A stretch of DNA of 64,000 bases. Origin: Leucobacter triazinivorans (GTDB lineage: Bacteria > Actinomycetota > Actinomycetes > Actinomycetales > Microbacteriaceae). The DNA lies in NCBI RefSeq assembly GCF_004208635.1, contig NZ_CP035806.1, positions 310,001 to 374,000 of the forward strand, in the 5' to 3' direction. Shown here in pieces: positions 17,227-25,236 of the stretch (position 1 is the stretch's first letter; each line of letters begins with the position of its first letter). Under the pieces are notes generated by a model. It saw only the letters and a program-made list of their open reading frames with translations, did not search any database and had not been told where the DNA came from. The translations under genes were made by a program, and so were the position numbers.

Positions 17227-17814
17227 CTAGGAGATCAACCCCCGAACCAGCGCGGCGACCGCGCTTTCAAGGTGTGGGGATTGTGGAAGGTCTTGTGGGC
17301 GGGTCACCGCGGTCACGGTGAGCCCCTGAAGCAGGACGAGCGCCAAGCCCGCGATCTGCGCGGGAGGCAGGGCGGTCGTCACGGAAGTGTCGGCAGCGAT
17401 CAGCTCGCTCAGGCGGGCATGCCAGACATCCAGACCGGCCCCCTTCTCCGAAGCGTCATCGAACGCCTGCGGTGCGACCAGCACCGTCGAAGACGCCAGC
17501 GCCCTGAACAACGGATCAGCACTCAATAGGCGCACGTACTCCGACAGCAGGCGGGCCAGCCCGGTGGCTGCGTCCGGGGTCACCTCGGACGGGAACAGTC
17601 GGTCGGCATACTCACCCCAGCCCCATGCGAGGGCATCGCGCAGGAGCGTGGCCTTGTGTCGGAAGTGATGATGCAACGCACCGCGGGTCACTCCCGCCTG
17701 TTCTGAGATCGCCTCGAACGTTGCCCCCCGCCACCCCTTCTCCTCGAAGGCCATCAACGCCGCCTCACACAGCGACAGACGCGTATGTTCCGCGTCCTCA
17801 ACCGAACGTCTCAT
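17227..17814 (-). CDS. TetR/AcrR-family transcriptional repressor
   Basis: This 195-residue protein has an N-terminal TetR helix-turn-helix (RLSLCEAALMAFEEKGWRG, then FEAISEQAGVTRGALHHHF around residues 33-52) and a C-terminal ligand-binding half. The gene precedes the MFS exporter in one transcript. Its start codon lies inside an AcrR-like palindrome at 17814-17837, so it very probably represses itself and the exporter until a drug binds. The same site also lies 107 bases upstream of the divergent relaxase start and could influence it. Confidence 0.88.
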   Translation of the reverse strand: MRRSVEDAEHTRLSLCEAALMAFEEKGWRGATFEAISEQAGVTRGALHHHFRHKATLLRDALAWGWGEYADRLFPSEVTPDAATGLARLLSEYVRLLSADPLFRALASSTVLVAPQAFDDASEKGAGLDVWHARLSELIAADTSVTTALPPAQIAGLALVLLQGLTVTAVTRPQDLPQSPHLESAVAALVRGLIS

Positions 17815-17837
17815 ACATACAGGCTAACACGTACGTA
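17814..17837. promoter_or_regulatory. Probable TetR operator
   Basis: A 24-base site begins TACATACA and ends CACGTACGTA, with arms that pair except for one position. Length and arms resemble the known AcrR operator (TACATACA...TGTATGTA). It overlaps the first codon of the tetR gene and lies between two divergent genes. Confidence 0.55.
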
Positions 17838-17908
17838 AATGACCGCCACAACCTTCTCCCGCCAACAAGCAGTGATGCACGTATGCCACCGTGGGTGGGG
17901 CGTGCGCA

Positions 17909-17938
17909 CCTCCCTCATGAGACAACTCATGAGGGAGG
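17909..17938. promoter_or_regulatory. 13-bp hairpin before the inner relaxase gene
   Basis: CCTCCCTCATGAG (17909-17921) and CTCATGAGGGAGG (17926-17938) form a perfect stem with the loop ACAA. The right arm contains the ribosome-binding sequence GGGAGG, six bases before the ATG at 17944, so the stem would hide it. It may alternatively be a relaxase-binding inverted repeat of the origin of transfer; MobF genes are often next to oriT. Confidence 0.65.
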
Positions 17939-17943
17939 CCGAG

Positions 17944-20900
17944 ATGAAGGGCGGGGTGATCCTGTTTCGCGGCAACGGTGCTGCCGCGCGCCGTTATATC
18001 GAAGCCGACCGTTCCCGCGCGGATGAGTATTACCTCGGCGCGGATGATGCCGTGGCCGAGTACGCGGTACTCGACGGGCGCGGCGAAGTCACCGCTACCC
18101 ACGCTCTGTCGGCGGATGAGTACGAGGGGTGGGTGGACTGGATCAATCCCGGCACGGGCGAGTCGATGGGAACTCCGCGCGCGGCGGCCGTGGGTATGAA
18201 GGGGTCGCCGTTGTTCGCGGAGATGACGATCAATGCCCCCAAGAGCCTGTCGGTTGCCGCTGCACTCCACCCCGATGTATCGGTGGCACTCGACGCTGCG
18301 CAGCAGGACGCCCTTGCGGAGATTCGCCAGTGGCTGGGTCAGCACTCGGTCACTCGGGTCGGTCCGCGTGATGCGCGGGAAGTGTTGCCTATCGAGCGGA
18401 TGCAGGTCGTCGGTATCCGTCATAAGACCTCGCGTGCGGGTGATCCGCATCGGCATATCCATATGCAGATCGGCATGCGGGTGTGGGCGGCTGGGAAGTG
18501 GCGGGCACTGGATACGGCAGCGTTGTTCAAGCAGCAGGGCGCGATCCGCGCCCTCGGTACGGCGGTGATCGCTGCGCACCCGCAGCTCGCGCAGACCCTT
18601 ACCAGGCATGGCCTGGCTCTCGACCCGGCCAGCGGCGAAATCAGGGAGTTGGAGCCGTTCAACGCGATGATGTCGAAGCGGTCGGCGCAGATCAGGCGCA
18701 ACCTCGACCGGCTCGAAGCCGAGTGGGAGGCCGCGCATCCGGGCGAGGAGCTGGGGCGGGTGATGACGGCGCGGTTGCAAGGCATCGCGTGGACGCACCA
18801 GCGGCCTGGCAAGAAGCCTGTCGACCTCAAGGATGAGCAATGGTGGGTGCAGGAACTCCGTGAGGCCGGATACGACCCCGCAACGTCTGAGCACCGCACC
18901 TCGCAACCAGCCGTCGCGGTGGATGAGCTATCAGTGCAGGAGGTTGCATCGCGGGCGCTGGATCGGAGCGCCGCCTCATCCTCGGCGTGGACGAGGCACA
19001 CGCTCCAGGAGCACGTCACCCGCATCACCACCGAAGCAGGTGTGCAGGCAACCCCTGCCGAGTTACGGGAGTTCATCACCCTGGCGACCGAGCTTGCCGT
19101 CTCGGATTGCTTCTCGGTGCTGCCGCCTGGCGCGGCGACGCCGGAGCATGTCGCGCACCTGACCAGCCTCAGCGTGCTCACCGCAGAGGCCGCGCTCCGC
19201 GACCAACTCACCGCCACGAAGCCAAAGCGGAAGTCGGAGCACCCCGACGTGACAGAGGCGGCGATCGCCGCCGGACTCGATAGAGGGCAGACGGTCGCGG
19301 CAGCGGCCGTCGCATCTGCCGATGCGCTGGTGATCGTGGAAGGAGCAGCAGGCAGCGGAAAGACGACCATGCTCCGCACCGCCATCGACGTTGCCGCCGA
19401 GCATGGCAGACCGTCGCGGGTGGTTGCCCCGACGTTGCGCGCCGCGCAGGTCGCGCACGAAGAACTCGGGGTGCCCGCAACCAGCGTCGCGGCGCTCGTG
19501 TATGCGCACGGGTGGCGCTGGAATGCTGACGGCGTATGGACACGCATCGCTGTGGGCGATACCGACCCCGAGAGTGGTCGCGCCTACACCGGCCCGCCGA
19601 AAGATACGCGCTTGTCGCGGGGTGAGCGGGTGATCGTGGACGAGGCCGGGATGCTCGACCAAGACACCGCTCACGCCCTCCTGGCCGTCACTGCCGAGGC
19701 AGGCGCGAACGTCGCGCTCGTCGGCGACCGCGCCCAACTCCCCGCCGTCGGCCGAGGCGGGGTGCTCGAAATGGCCGCGCAGATACGTGGCCGAACCTAT
19801 GACATGACCGAACTACACAGGTTCGCCGATGCCGAGTACGCAGCACTCACGCTGGCGTTGCGCGATCGCGAGACCCCTGGCGACGTGTTCGACCAGCTTG
19901 CCGTGCTGGGGCTCGTGACGTTGCACGCCGATGATGAGCAAGCCTGCGAGCGTATCACCGAGACCGCTCACCATGGCGAGGCGATCACGGTCGTTACGAA
20001 CGACGAGGCGGCGGAGTTGAATGAGCGCATGCGCACCGGCCGGGTTGAGCGTGGCGAGGTTGATGACGAGGTGACGGCAACCGGCAGCGACGGCCTGCCC
20101 ATCGGGGCCGGTGACCTGATCCAGACCCGCAGAAATGACACCGCGCTCGGAGTCGCAAACCGACAGCAATGGATCGTCCAGCACATCGCCGACGACGGCA
20201 CCGTCTATGCCCGCGAGGTTGGCAGCGGCCGCAAGAACCCCCGCACTGTCACCCTGCCGCCGGAGTATGTGGCCGGGCATGCGCACCTGTCCTATGCGGC
20301 GACCGCGTATGGCGTCCAAGGCGCAACCGTCACCACCTCCCACACAATCCTGTCGGAGGCGACCACCGCGGCCGGGGTCTACGTCGGGATGACCAGAGGC
20401 CGCGAGACCAACCGGCTGCATGTCATCGCCGAAGACATGGCCGATGCCAGAGCACAGTTCATCGAGGCATTGGAACGCGACCCTGCAGACCGAGGCCTCG
20501 CCCACGTCACAGCCCAAGCAGCAGAAGCCGTACGCGGCCTCGTCGCCAATGGCCCGGTCAAGCTCGTCACCGAAGAACTCGCTCGCCTCGACCAGGTAGC
20601 CGAGCGCGCCAAGGAGCAGGCAGACCGGTGGGAGCAAAAAGCCGCGCGCCTCGACGCCCAACGAGACGCCCACCGTGCCGAAGATGAGCAAGCCGACGCC
20701 GTAATCCACGCTGCTGAGGACGCAGCCGAGCACGTCCGTACCGAAGTCACCAGGCCACTCGTCCAACGAGCAGAGCAGGACGGCGCGACCTACCTTGCCG
20801 CTGTCGAGGACGAAGCCGCCGCCAGCACCCGACTCTCGGCCGTCGGCAGGTTCGGTCGGCGCAAAGCCCGCGCCGAGCACCAGGCCGCGAAGGAACAGAC

Positions 20901-21399
20901 GCAGACTCAACGGGCGCGAGTGCGCGACAACTGGGGCAGCGCACCGCCCCGTAATCACCAAGCACTCCCCGGATGGGCAGCCCAGACAGCGGCACAGAAA
21001 GCGAAAGGTGACCCCCGCGTGGCCGAAGCCGCCCGCGCCGCCGACGCTGCGCGCACCGACCGAGGAAAAACCTCGCGGCGACACAAGCAAGAACGGTTCG
21101 CATTGTTGGCTCGTGAAATTGGAACCGAGCAAGCACGCAGCGATCAGTTCGGAATGCGCACCGTCAACCCACAGCGTGCTGCCCGAGACGCCCTCACGCG
21201 AGCAACATTGGCGCGCGCCGAAGCCGACGAACTCCGCAACCTCTCAGTCAACGACGCTGCACGAATCATTGCAGCCAAGCGGGCCGAGCAGGAACAGACA
21301 CGACGGCTGTTGGAGCAGCGAGAGCGGCAACTCAACCCGTTCCAGCGCACCACCCCCGGCAGCGACCCAGGTCGTGACGGGCCAGCACGCGGCCTGTGA
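17944..21399 (+). CDS. traA: MobF relaxase-helicase of the inner element
   Basis: The frame opens at 17839, but the ATG at 17944 follows GGGAGG closely and gives 1151 residues. The relaxase part has tyrosines near residue 16 and 28 (ARRYIEADR...DEYYLG), the APKSLSV motif, and the three-histidine site in GDPHRHIHMQI near 165. A helicase part follows: Walker A EGAAGSGKTTML near 470, DEAGMLD near 570, and LSYAATAYGVQGATV and GVYVGMTRGRETNR near 800-830. A long charged C-terminal coiled coil ends it. It nicks oriT and unwinds the strand for transfer. It belongs to a different MobF subfamily from the outer relaxase, and is intact. Confidence 0.9.
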   Translation: MKGGVILFRGNGAAARRYIEADRSRADEYYLGADDAVAEYAVLDGRGEVTATHALSADEYEGWVDWINPGTGESMGTPRAAAVGMKGSPLFAEMTINAPKSLSVAAALHPDVSVALDAAQQDALAEIRQWLGQHSVTRVGPRDAREVLPIERMQVVGIRHKTSRAGDPHRHIHMQIGMRVWAAGKWRALDTAALFKQQGAIRALGTAVIAAHPQLAQTLTRHGLALDPASGEIRELEPFNAMMSKRSAQIRRNLDRLEAEWEAAHPGEELGRVMTARLQGIAWTHQRPGKKPVDLKDEQWWVQELREAGYDPATSEHRTSQPAVAVDELSVQEVASRALDRSAASSSAWTRHTLQEHVTRITTEAGVQATPAELREFITLATELAVSDCFSVLPPGAATPEHVAHLTSLSVLTAEAALRDQLTATKPKRKSEHPDVTEAAIAAGLDRGQTVAAAAVASADALVIVEGAAGSGKTTMLRTAIDVAAEHGRPSRVVAPTLRAAQVAHEELGVPATSVAALVYAHGWRWNADGVWTRIAVGDTDPESGRAYTGPPKDTRLSRGERVIVDEAGMLDQDTAHALLAVTAEAGANVALVGDRAQLPAVGRGGVLEMAAQIRGRTYDMTELHRFADAEYAALTLALRDRETPGDVFDQLAVLGLVTLHADDEQACERITETAHHGEAITVVTNDEAAELNERMRTGRVERGEVDDEVTATGSDGLPIGAGDLIQTRRNDTALGVANRQQWIVQHIADDGTVYAREVGSGRKNPRTVTLPPEYVAGHAHLSYAATAYGVQGATVTTSHTILSEATTAAGVYVGMTRGRETNRLHVIAEDMADARAQFIEALERDPADRGLAHVTAQAAEAVRGLVANGPVKLVTEELARLDQVAERAKEQADRWEQKAARLDAQRDAHRAEDEQADAVIHAAEDAAEHVRTEVTRPLVQRAEQDGATYLAAVEDEAAASTRLSAVGRFGRRKARAEHQAAKEQTQTQRARVRDNWGSAPPRNHQALPGWAAQTAAQKAKGDPRVAEAARAADAARTDRGKTSRRHKQERFALLAREIGTEQARSDQFGMRTVNPQRAARDALTRATLARAEADELRNLSVNDAARIIAAKRAEQEQTRRLLEQRERQLNPFQRTTPGSDPGRDGPARGL

Positions 21400-21408
21400 T
21401 TCCCGGGT

Positions 21409-21438
21409 TTGCTGCTCCGATGAACTCTGTGCTACGAT
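21409..21438 (+). promoter_or_regulatory. Promoter of the erm leader
   Basis: TTGCTG at 21409-21414 and TACGAT at 21433-21438 are separated by 18 bases, and the leader peptide ATG at 21447 follows. The resemblance to a sigma-70 type promoter is moderate. Confidence 0.4.
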
Positions 21439-21446
21439 CGGGTAAG

Positions 21447-21521
21447 ATGATCGGCATGGGTAACTTGATTTGCGTGTTCGCTGTGACGCACACGCTTGCT
21501 GTTCGCGACCGCCGCGCCTGA
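21447..21521 (+). CDS. Candidate erm leader peptide
   Basis: A short frame upstream of erm encodes 24 residues from ATG 21447, or 21 from ATG 21456 (MGNLICVFAVTHTLAVRDRR then Ala and stop). The VFAV stretch at residues 7-10 of the shorter form sits where IFVI or IAVV cause macrolide-dependent ribosome stalling in ErmCL and ErmAL. A hairpin (TCCGAGA 21557-21563 with TCTCGGA 21575-21581) lies between leader and erm. This fits translational or transcriptional attenuation, with induction by macrolides. Being only 24 codons long, it rests on position and resemblance. Confidence 0.55.
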   Translation: MIGMGNLICVFAVTHTLAVRDRRA

Positions 21522-21666
21522 CGGCGCGCCTCGCTGAACGCTTCGCGCGTCGTCCATCCGAGAGACCATTCGCGTCTCGGAACGGCGATTTTGCGCATCC
21601 ATTTTCTCCGTCTGCGCTCTGCCCTGTTTCCGAGGCGTTCCATCCTTTCTTTCTTGGAGCGCGAAC

Positions 21667-22428
21667 ATGCCTCGTTCATCCCACGGTGGCCGCCACGAAC
21701 TCGGCCAAAACTTCCTCATCCACACACCCACAATCAGCAAGATCACCGCTCTAGTCACCGCGACGAAAGGGCCGATACTCGAACTTGGCGCTGGAGACGG
21801 CGCACTCACGAGACCTCTCGCCCAGCTCGGCAGGCCGGTGACCGCGATTGACCTCGATGAGCACCGGATCGCTGGCCTCCGCCGCGCGCTGCCGGATGTG
21901 AAAATCAATCACGCCGACGCGCTCACCGTCCCTCTCGACCACCCCGTGATCGTGGGGAACATCCCCTTCCATCTCACCACCCCGATCCTGCGCCGACTTC
22001 TCCGCGTCGGCACCTGGACTCAGGCGGTGCTCCTTACGCAATGGGAGGTCGCCCGCAAACGCTGCGGGATCGGTGGCTCCACCATGTTGACCGCACAAAC
22101 CGCGCCCTGGTTCACCTTCGACCTCCACGGCCGGGTTCCCTCCTGGGGTTTCCGACCACGCCCCAGCGTCGATGGCGGCATCATCCAGATCAGCAGGCGC
22201 AAAGATCCGCTGATTCCCGGCTCGCAGCGCACCCGGTACCAACAGTTCGTACGCGCGGTATTCACCGGCCGAGGCAGAACCCTCGACCGTGTCATCGCGA
22301 ACGCGAGCCACATCGACCCCGGCCGAGCCCGGCAACTCCTGAGGCAGTGCGGCGTCGATACACGCGCACTGCCGAGGGACCTGACACCGGAGCAGTGGGC
22401 CGGAATCTGGAACGCGATACCTGAGTAG
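21667..22428 (+). CDS. erm: Erm 23S rRNA (adenine2058-N6)-dimethyltransferase
   Basis: This 253-residue methyltransferase starts like Erm(X)-type enzymes (GGRHELGQNFLIH), with the SAM site ILELGAGDGALTRPLA near residue 36, the acidic TAIDLDEHR near 60 and the catalytic IVGNIPFHLTTPILR near 96. LLTQWEVARKR near 125 and FRPRPSVDGGI near 165 complete the family pattern. Dimethylation of A2058 gives resistance to macrolides, lincosamides and streptogramin B. TTGGAGCG precedes the ATG. It is closer to actinobacterial Erm types such as Erm(X) than to ErmB or ErmC by eye; the exact class needs a database comparison. It is the last gene before the right end of the inner element. Confidence 0.9.
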   Translation: MPRSSHGGRHELGQNFLIHTPTISKITALVTATKGPILELGAGDGALTRPLAQLGRPVTAIDLDEHRIAGLRRALPDVKINHADALTVPLDHPVIVGNIPFHLTTPILRRLLRVGTWTQAVLLTQWEVARKRCGIGGSTMLTAQTAPWFTFDLHGRVPSWGFRPRPSVDGGIIQISRRKDPLIPGSQRTRYQQFVRAVFTGRGRTLDRVIANASHIDPGRARQLLRQCGVDTRALPRDLTPEQWAGIWNAIPE

Positions 22429-22554
22429 CCACCCCCAGAGCCACCATGCACGACACAACTTTCGCGATTCGTGGTCTCTCGGCCCGCGATGACGAGTCGG
22501 TCGCGTGAGCGTCCTCACGGCGACCGGTAGAATAGAACCGCGCGCACGCGCACG

Positions 22555-22605
22555 TTCACAGGTGAGTGTGTTTGGGGAACCTCGGCTAGCCCAGCTCCAG
22601 ATGCT
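22555..22605. other. Right attachment junction of the inner element
   Basis: Element sequence GTTTGGGGAACCTCGGC ends at the TA at 22587-22588, after which relaxase sequence (GCCCAGCTCCAGATG) resumes. Joining right end to left end gives a circular attachment site whose centre, AACCTCGGCTAGCCGAGGTT, is a perfect 20-base palindrome with TA in the middle. The junction creates the in-frame TAG stop that ends the N-terminal relaxase fragment. Confidence 0.8.
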
Positions 22606-25138
22606 CGGCAACGTACGCCGCGGGCAGCACAACAGAGCAGCCTCGCGTCGCCCCGAGCCGACGGGCAACGACCGCACCATCGGTCCGCACGTCGAGTACG
22701 GTCCATCGGTCACCGTTTCGCACCCATCCGCGCCCCGCTACGAGCCTGCGGTCGTTCTTGCGCGTGATCACCGTGTCGCCGATCGCCGCACGGCTGTCAT
22801 CGTGCAGCGTTGCTTCGCGCGGCCCGCGCACAGTGCCATCGAGGATCAGGTCGGTGCGCGCTCTGCTGTTGAGCGCCGCCACTGATTCATTGGAGTCAGA
22901 GATCAAGATCGAGGATCGCCCCACGGCCCGGTTAGCTCGCCACGCCGCGTATGCAGCATCGATCATGGTTTCGGTCTCACCATCGAAGATGCGGCCGTGT
23001 TCGTCATAGGAGTCGATGGCTTCGGATCGGCCGTGCCGTAGATTTAGTGAGGTTGTCTTTTCCCAGGGGTGAGTGAAGCGGTGCACATCGACAAGTTCGG
23101 GCAGATCGGCCCGGCTGTGTGCGAGTAGCCCGAATGCTCCGCCAGCATCAACCGCTTGGAGCTGAGCGTAGTCACCGACGAGTAGCACCTTCGCCCCGCC
23201 CGACGCCGCAAGCGCCGTGATGCGATCGAGTGACAGGGTGCCCGCAAGTGAGGCTTCGTCGAGGATCACCAGCTGCCCGGCTGAGAATCCTTCACCGGTA
23301 GTCAGGTGATTCTGCCACCATTTCGCCGTGTTCTCGGTGGGGATCCCGAGATCCTCGGCGAGCACCTCCGCCGCACCAGCTGAAGGCGCGAGCCCCACGA
23401 CAGAATCGGGTCCGTGCTCTGATTCCCATGCCCGGCGCAGCGCACGCATCGCGGTAGTTTTTCCTGCGCCAGCTGGCCCAACGAGCAGATCAACGACTCG
23501 ACCCGAGACTGCGATACGAGTGAGCGCTTCGGCCTGGTCGTCTCCGAGCACGCGCCTATCTCGATCAGGCTGACGCGCGAACTTCTCTATCGTTGTCAGC
23601 GGCACCGTTGGCGCGGTGAGGTCGCGGCTGAGGTCAAGCAGCCGGTCTTCGGCTTCGAGCAGCAGGTTTGAGGAGAACACGGTTGAGTTCTTCGGTCTGA
23701 ACACCGAGGATTGATCGCTGCGCCGAAACTCGACGGGGCTCGAAGCCAAGTCGAACGGTGTCAGCCGCAGGGAGGCTTGCTCGGCGGCATCAACGACGAG
23801 CCCGACGATGGCTTCGCGATCCTCCATCGATGCGAACCGGTAGCCCATGGTTTGCCGTGCCGCTTCTGCGGTGAGGTTCCATCGCCGCCAGGTGGAGCGC
23901 TTCTCGCCAACCGCAGCAACGACGCTCTCACCGATAGAGCGAATCACGTCGAGGGGAATGTCATCGGCGCGGAACAGCAATGGCCTATCGTTCGATGCAA
24001 CCTGCTGCGCCCACGCGGTTGCATCCTCACCCAGAATCGTGCCCGCCCGGTCACGCCATTCAGCTGTCAGATCCGCGAGTGAGTGCAAAGTCTTCTCCGG
24101 CCGCGTCGAGAGCGTCGCCTGCGCACGCAACTTCATTATCACCGCGGCACTCGGTCTGCGGCCATGACGCTCGACATATTTATCTATGAGCTTGTCGGTT
24201 TCGACGTCAATGTGGCGGGAACGAGTCGAGAACTCGGCAGCCAATGATTCCGGCACCGAACTGATCGCCCAGCCTGGGTTGCGATTGCGACCCATCGCAC
24301 GTAGCTCCCACTCGACGCCAAGCACCCGCGTCAGATGATCCGCAAACACGGCCTCGTGCAGCTCTGAGATCGCTACCGTCGCGGCATGCATCGGCCTGCT
24401 ATCGAGAGACCTCCATTTGTTGTCGAGCACGGTCTGTACTATGTTGCTGATGACGACGTGCGTGTGCAAGTGCGGATCTCCCGCACGTGAATCGTAATGG
24501 TCGTAGGCGGTTGCAATAACGCCGCGCACATCCACTTGCGCAACCGCACCGTTGCCTTCGCTTGCACCGGTTCGAGTGAATGCAATCTCGCGCTCCATAT
24601 ACGCAACCATCTGCGCAACTGCAGCGTGATGTGCCTCGGCGATCAACGCCTGGGTTCCAGCGTCGGCAACCGCCCACAGCACGCTTGCTGACTTTGGAAT
24701 AGAGAACGTGAAGTCGAACCCCGCAACAGCCTTGCGCCCTCCACGCTCAGCCTCTTCAGCTTCGATGGCTGCAACTGCTCGGCCGCGTTCGACCGGGCTC
24801 AGCACGGAATCGAGGGCTTCGACTCGGGCTTGAACGCGCTGTTCGGCTGACTTATAGACCGGATATGCCCGACCTAGCGGAGCGCGCGTGATTGGGTCGT
24901 GCCCCATCCCGACAAGGAGCTGGAGCTGTGCTTCGCTGACTTCGTCACCGGCCATGAGTTGCCCGCTGCCGAGCGCCGAAAGCCCGGCCCCCATCCACCG
25001 GCCGGGCGGCGTCCCTTCAGCGGAGTAGTAACGAGTCAAAGGTGTCGTTAATGATCGGTCACCATCACCTGCCGCGACGGTGCGCAGCAGGTACTTGTAC
25101 CCGTCACCGGCGGACATCACCCGCATTGACACCGTCAT
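22586..25138 (-). CDS. traA: MobF relaxase of the outer element, N-terminal part (disrupted)
   Basis: These 850 residues hold a full TrwC-type relaxase domain: tyrosines in DGYKYLL and TRYYSAEGTPPGRWMG (near 13 and 39), FTFSIPKSASVLW near 150, and the histidine triad AGDPHLHTHVVISN near 220. The helicase begins with Walker A VGPAGAGKTTAMR near 560 and VILDEASLAG near 625. It stops at TAG (22588-22586) formed by the inner-element junction, just before the helicase motifs V and VI, which are at 13045 and below. Nicking may survive, but strand unwinding probably does not. The start is ATG 25138, after GGAAAGG that sits in a hairpin. Confidence 0.88.
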   Translation of the reverse strand: MTVSMRVMSAGDGYKYLLRTVAAGDGDRSLTTPLTRYYSAEGTPPGRWMGAGLSALGSGQLMAGDEVSEAQLQLLVGMGHDPITRAPLGRAYPVYKSAEQRVQARVEALDSVLSPVERGRAVAAIEAEEAERGGRKAVAGFDFTFSIPKSASVLWAVADAGTQALIAEAHHAAVAQMVAYMEREIAFTRTGASEGNGAVAQVDVRGVIATAYDHYDSRAGDPHLHTHVVISNIVQTVLDNKWRSLDSRPMHAATVAISELHEAVFADHLTRVLGVEWELRAMGRNRNPGWAISSVPESLAAEFSTRSRHIDVETDKLIDKYVERHGRRPSAAVIMKLRAQATLSTRPEKTLHSLADLTAEWRDRAGTILGEDATAWAQQVASNDRPLLFRADDIPLDVIRSIGESVVAAVGEKRSTWRRWNLTAEAARQTMGYRFASMEDREAIVGLVVDAAEQASLRLTPFDLASSPVEFRRSDQSSVFRPKNSTVFSSNLLLEAEDRLLDLSRDLTAPTVPLTTIEKFARQPDRDRRVLGDDQAEALTRIAVSGRVVDLLVGPAGAGKTTAMRALRRAWESEHGPDSVVGLAPSAGAAEVLAEDLGIPTENTAKWWQNHLTTGEGFSAGQLVILDEASLAGTLSLDRITALAASGGAKVLLVGDYAQLQAVDAGGAFGLLAHSRADLPELVDVHRFTHPWEKTTSLNLRHGRSEAIDSYDEHGRIFDGETETMIDAAYAAWRANRAVGRSSILISDSNESVAALNSRARTDLILDGTVRGPREATLHDDSRAAIGDTVITRKNDRRLVAGRGWVRNGDRWTVLDVRTDGAVVARRLGATRGCSVVLPAAYVAEHLELG

Positions 25139-25145
25139 CGTCGGG

Positions 25146-25172
25146 CACCTTTCCTTCGTTACGAAGGAGGTG
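25146..25172. promoter_or_regulatory. Hairpin before the outer relaxase gene
   Basis: CACC and TCCTTCG (25146-25158) pair with CGAAGGA and GGTG (25162-25172) around a three-base loop with a two-base bulge. On the coding strand the second arm carries the ribosome-binding sequence GGAAAGG before the ATG at 25138. This is the same layout as at the inner relaxase, so translational control or an oriT inverted repeat are both possible. Confidence 0.5.
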
Positions 25173-25236
25173 GTCGATCGGGGTCAACCTCGATCTGCCA
25201 GAGGCGTGGGGACTTAATAATGAGAGCGTGACAAAC

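Larger units (their letters stand above)
13046..22587. mobile_element. 9.5-kb integrative mobilizable element inserted in the relaxase gene
   Basis: The two halves of the outer relaxase are separated by 9542 bases carrying a large serine recombinase at one end, a small gene, a 287-residue hypothetical protein, an MFS/TetR pair, a second complete MobF relaxase, and an erm gene at the other end. The shared core at both junctions is TAGCC (13045-13049 and 22587-22591). Outside it, the flanks join to a continuous relaxase reading frame; inside it, the element ends are imperfect inverted repeats of about 33 bases. It has a relaxase but no secretion ATPase or coupling protein, which defines a mobilizable rather than self-transmissible element. 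Confidence 0.88.

Noticed and set aside
18420..21132. Long open frames antisense to the inner relaxase gene (18420-19547, 19813-21132 and similar)
   Set aside because: They are shadows of a very GC-rich gene with strong codon bias; the plus-strand product has all MobF motifs, while the antisense products have none.
13046..22587. Group II intron in the relaxase gene
   Set aside because: No reverse transcriptase/maturase frame and no domain V-like hairpin; the integrase and att-type junctions explain the insert.
12048..25138. Relaxase split as two independent genes or an intein
   Set aside because: The insert holds complete genes on both strands and ends in recombination junctions; intein splicing motifs are absent and the halves join in frame when the insert is removed.
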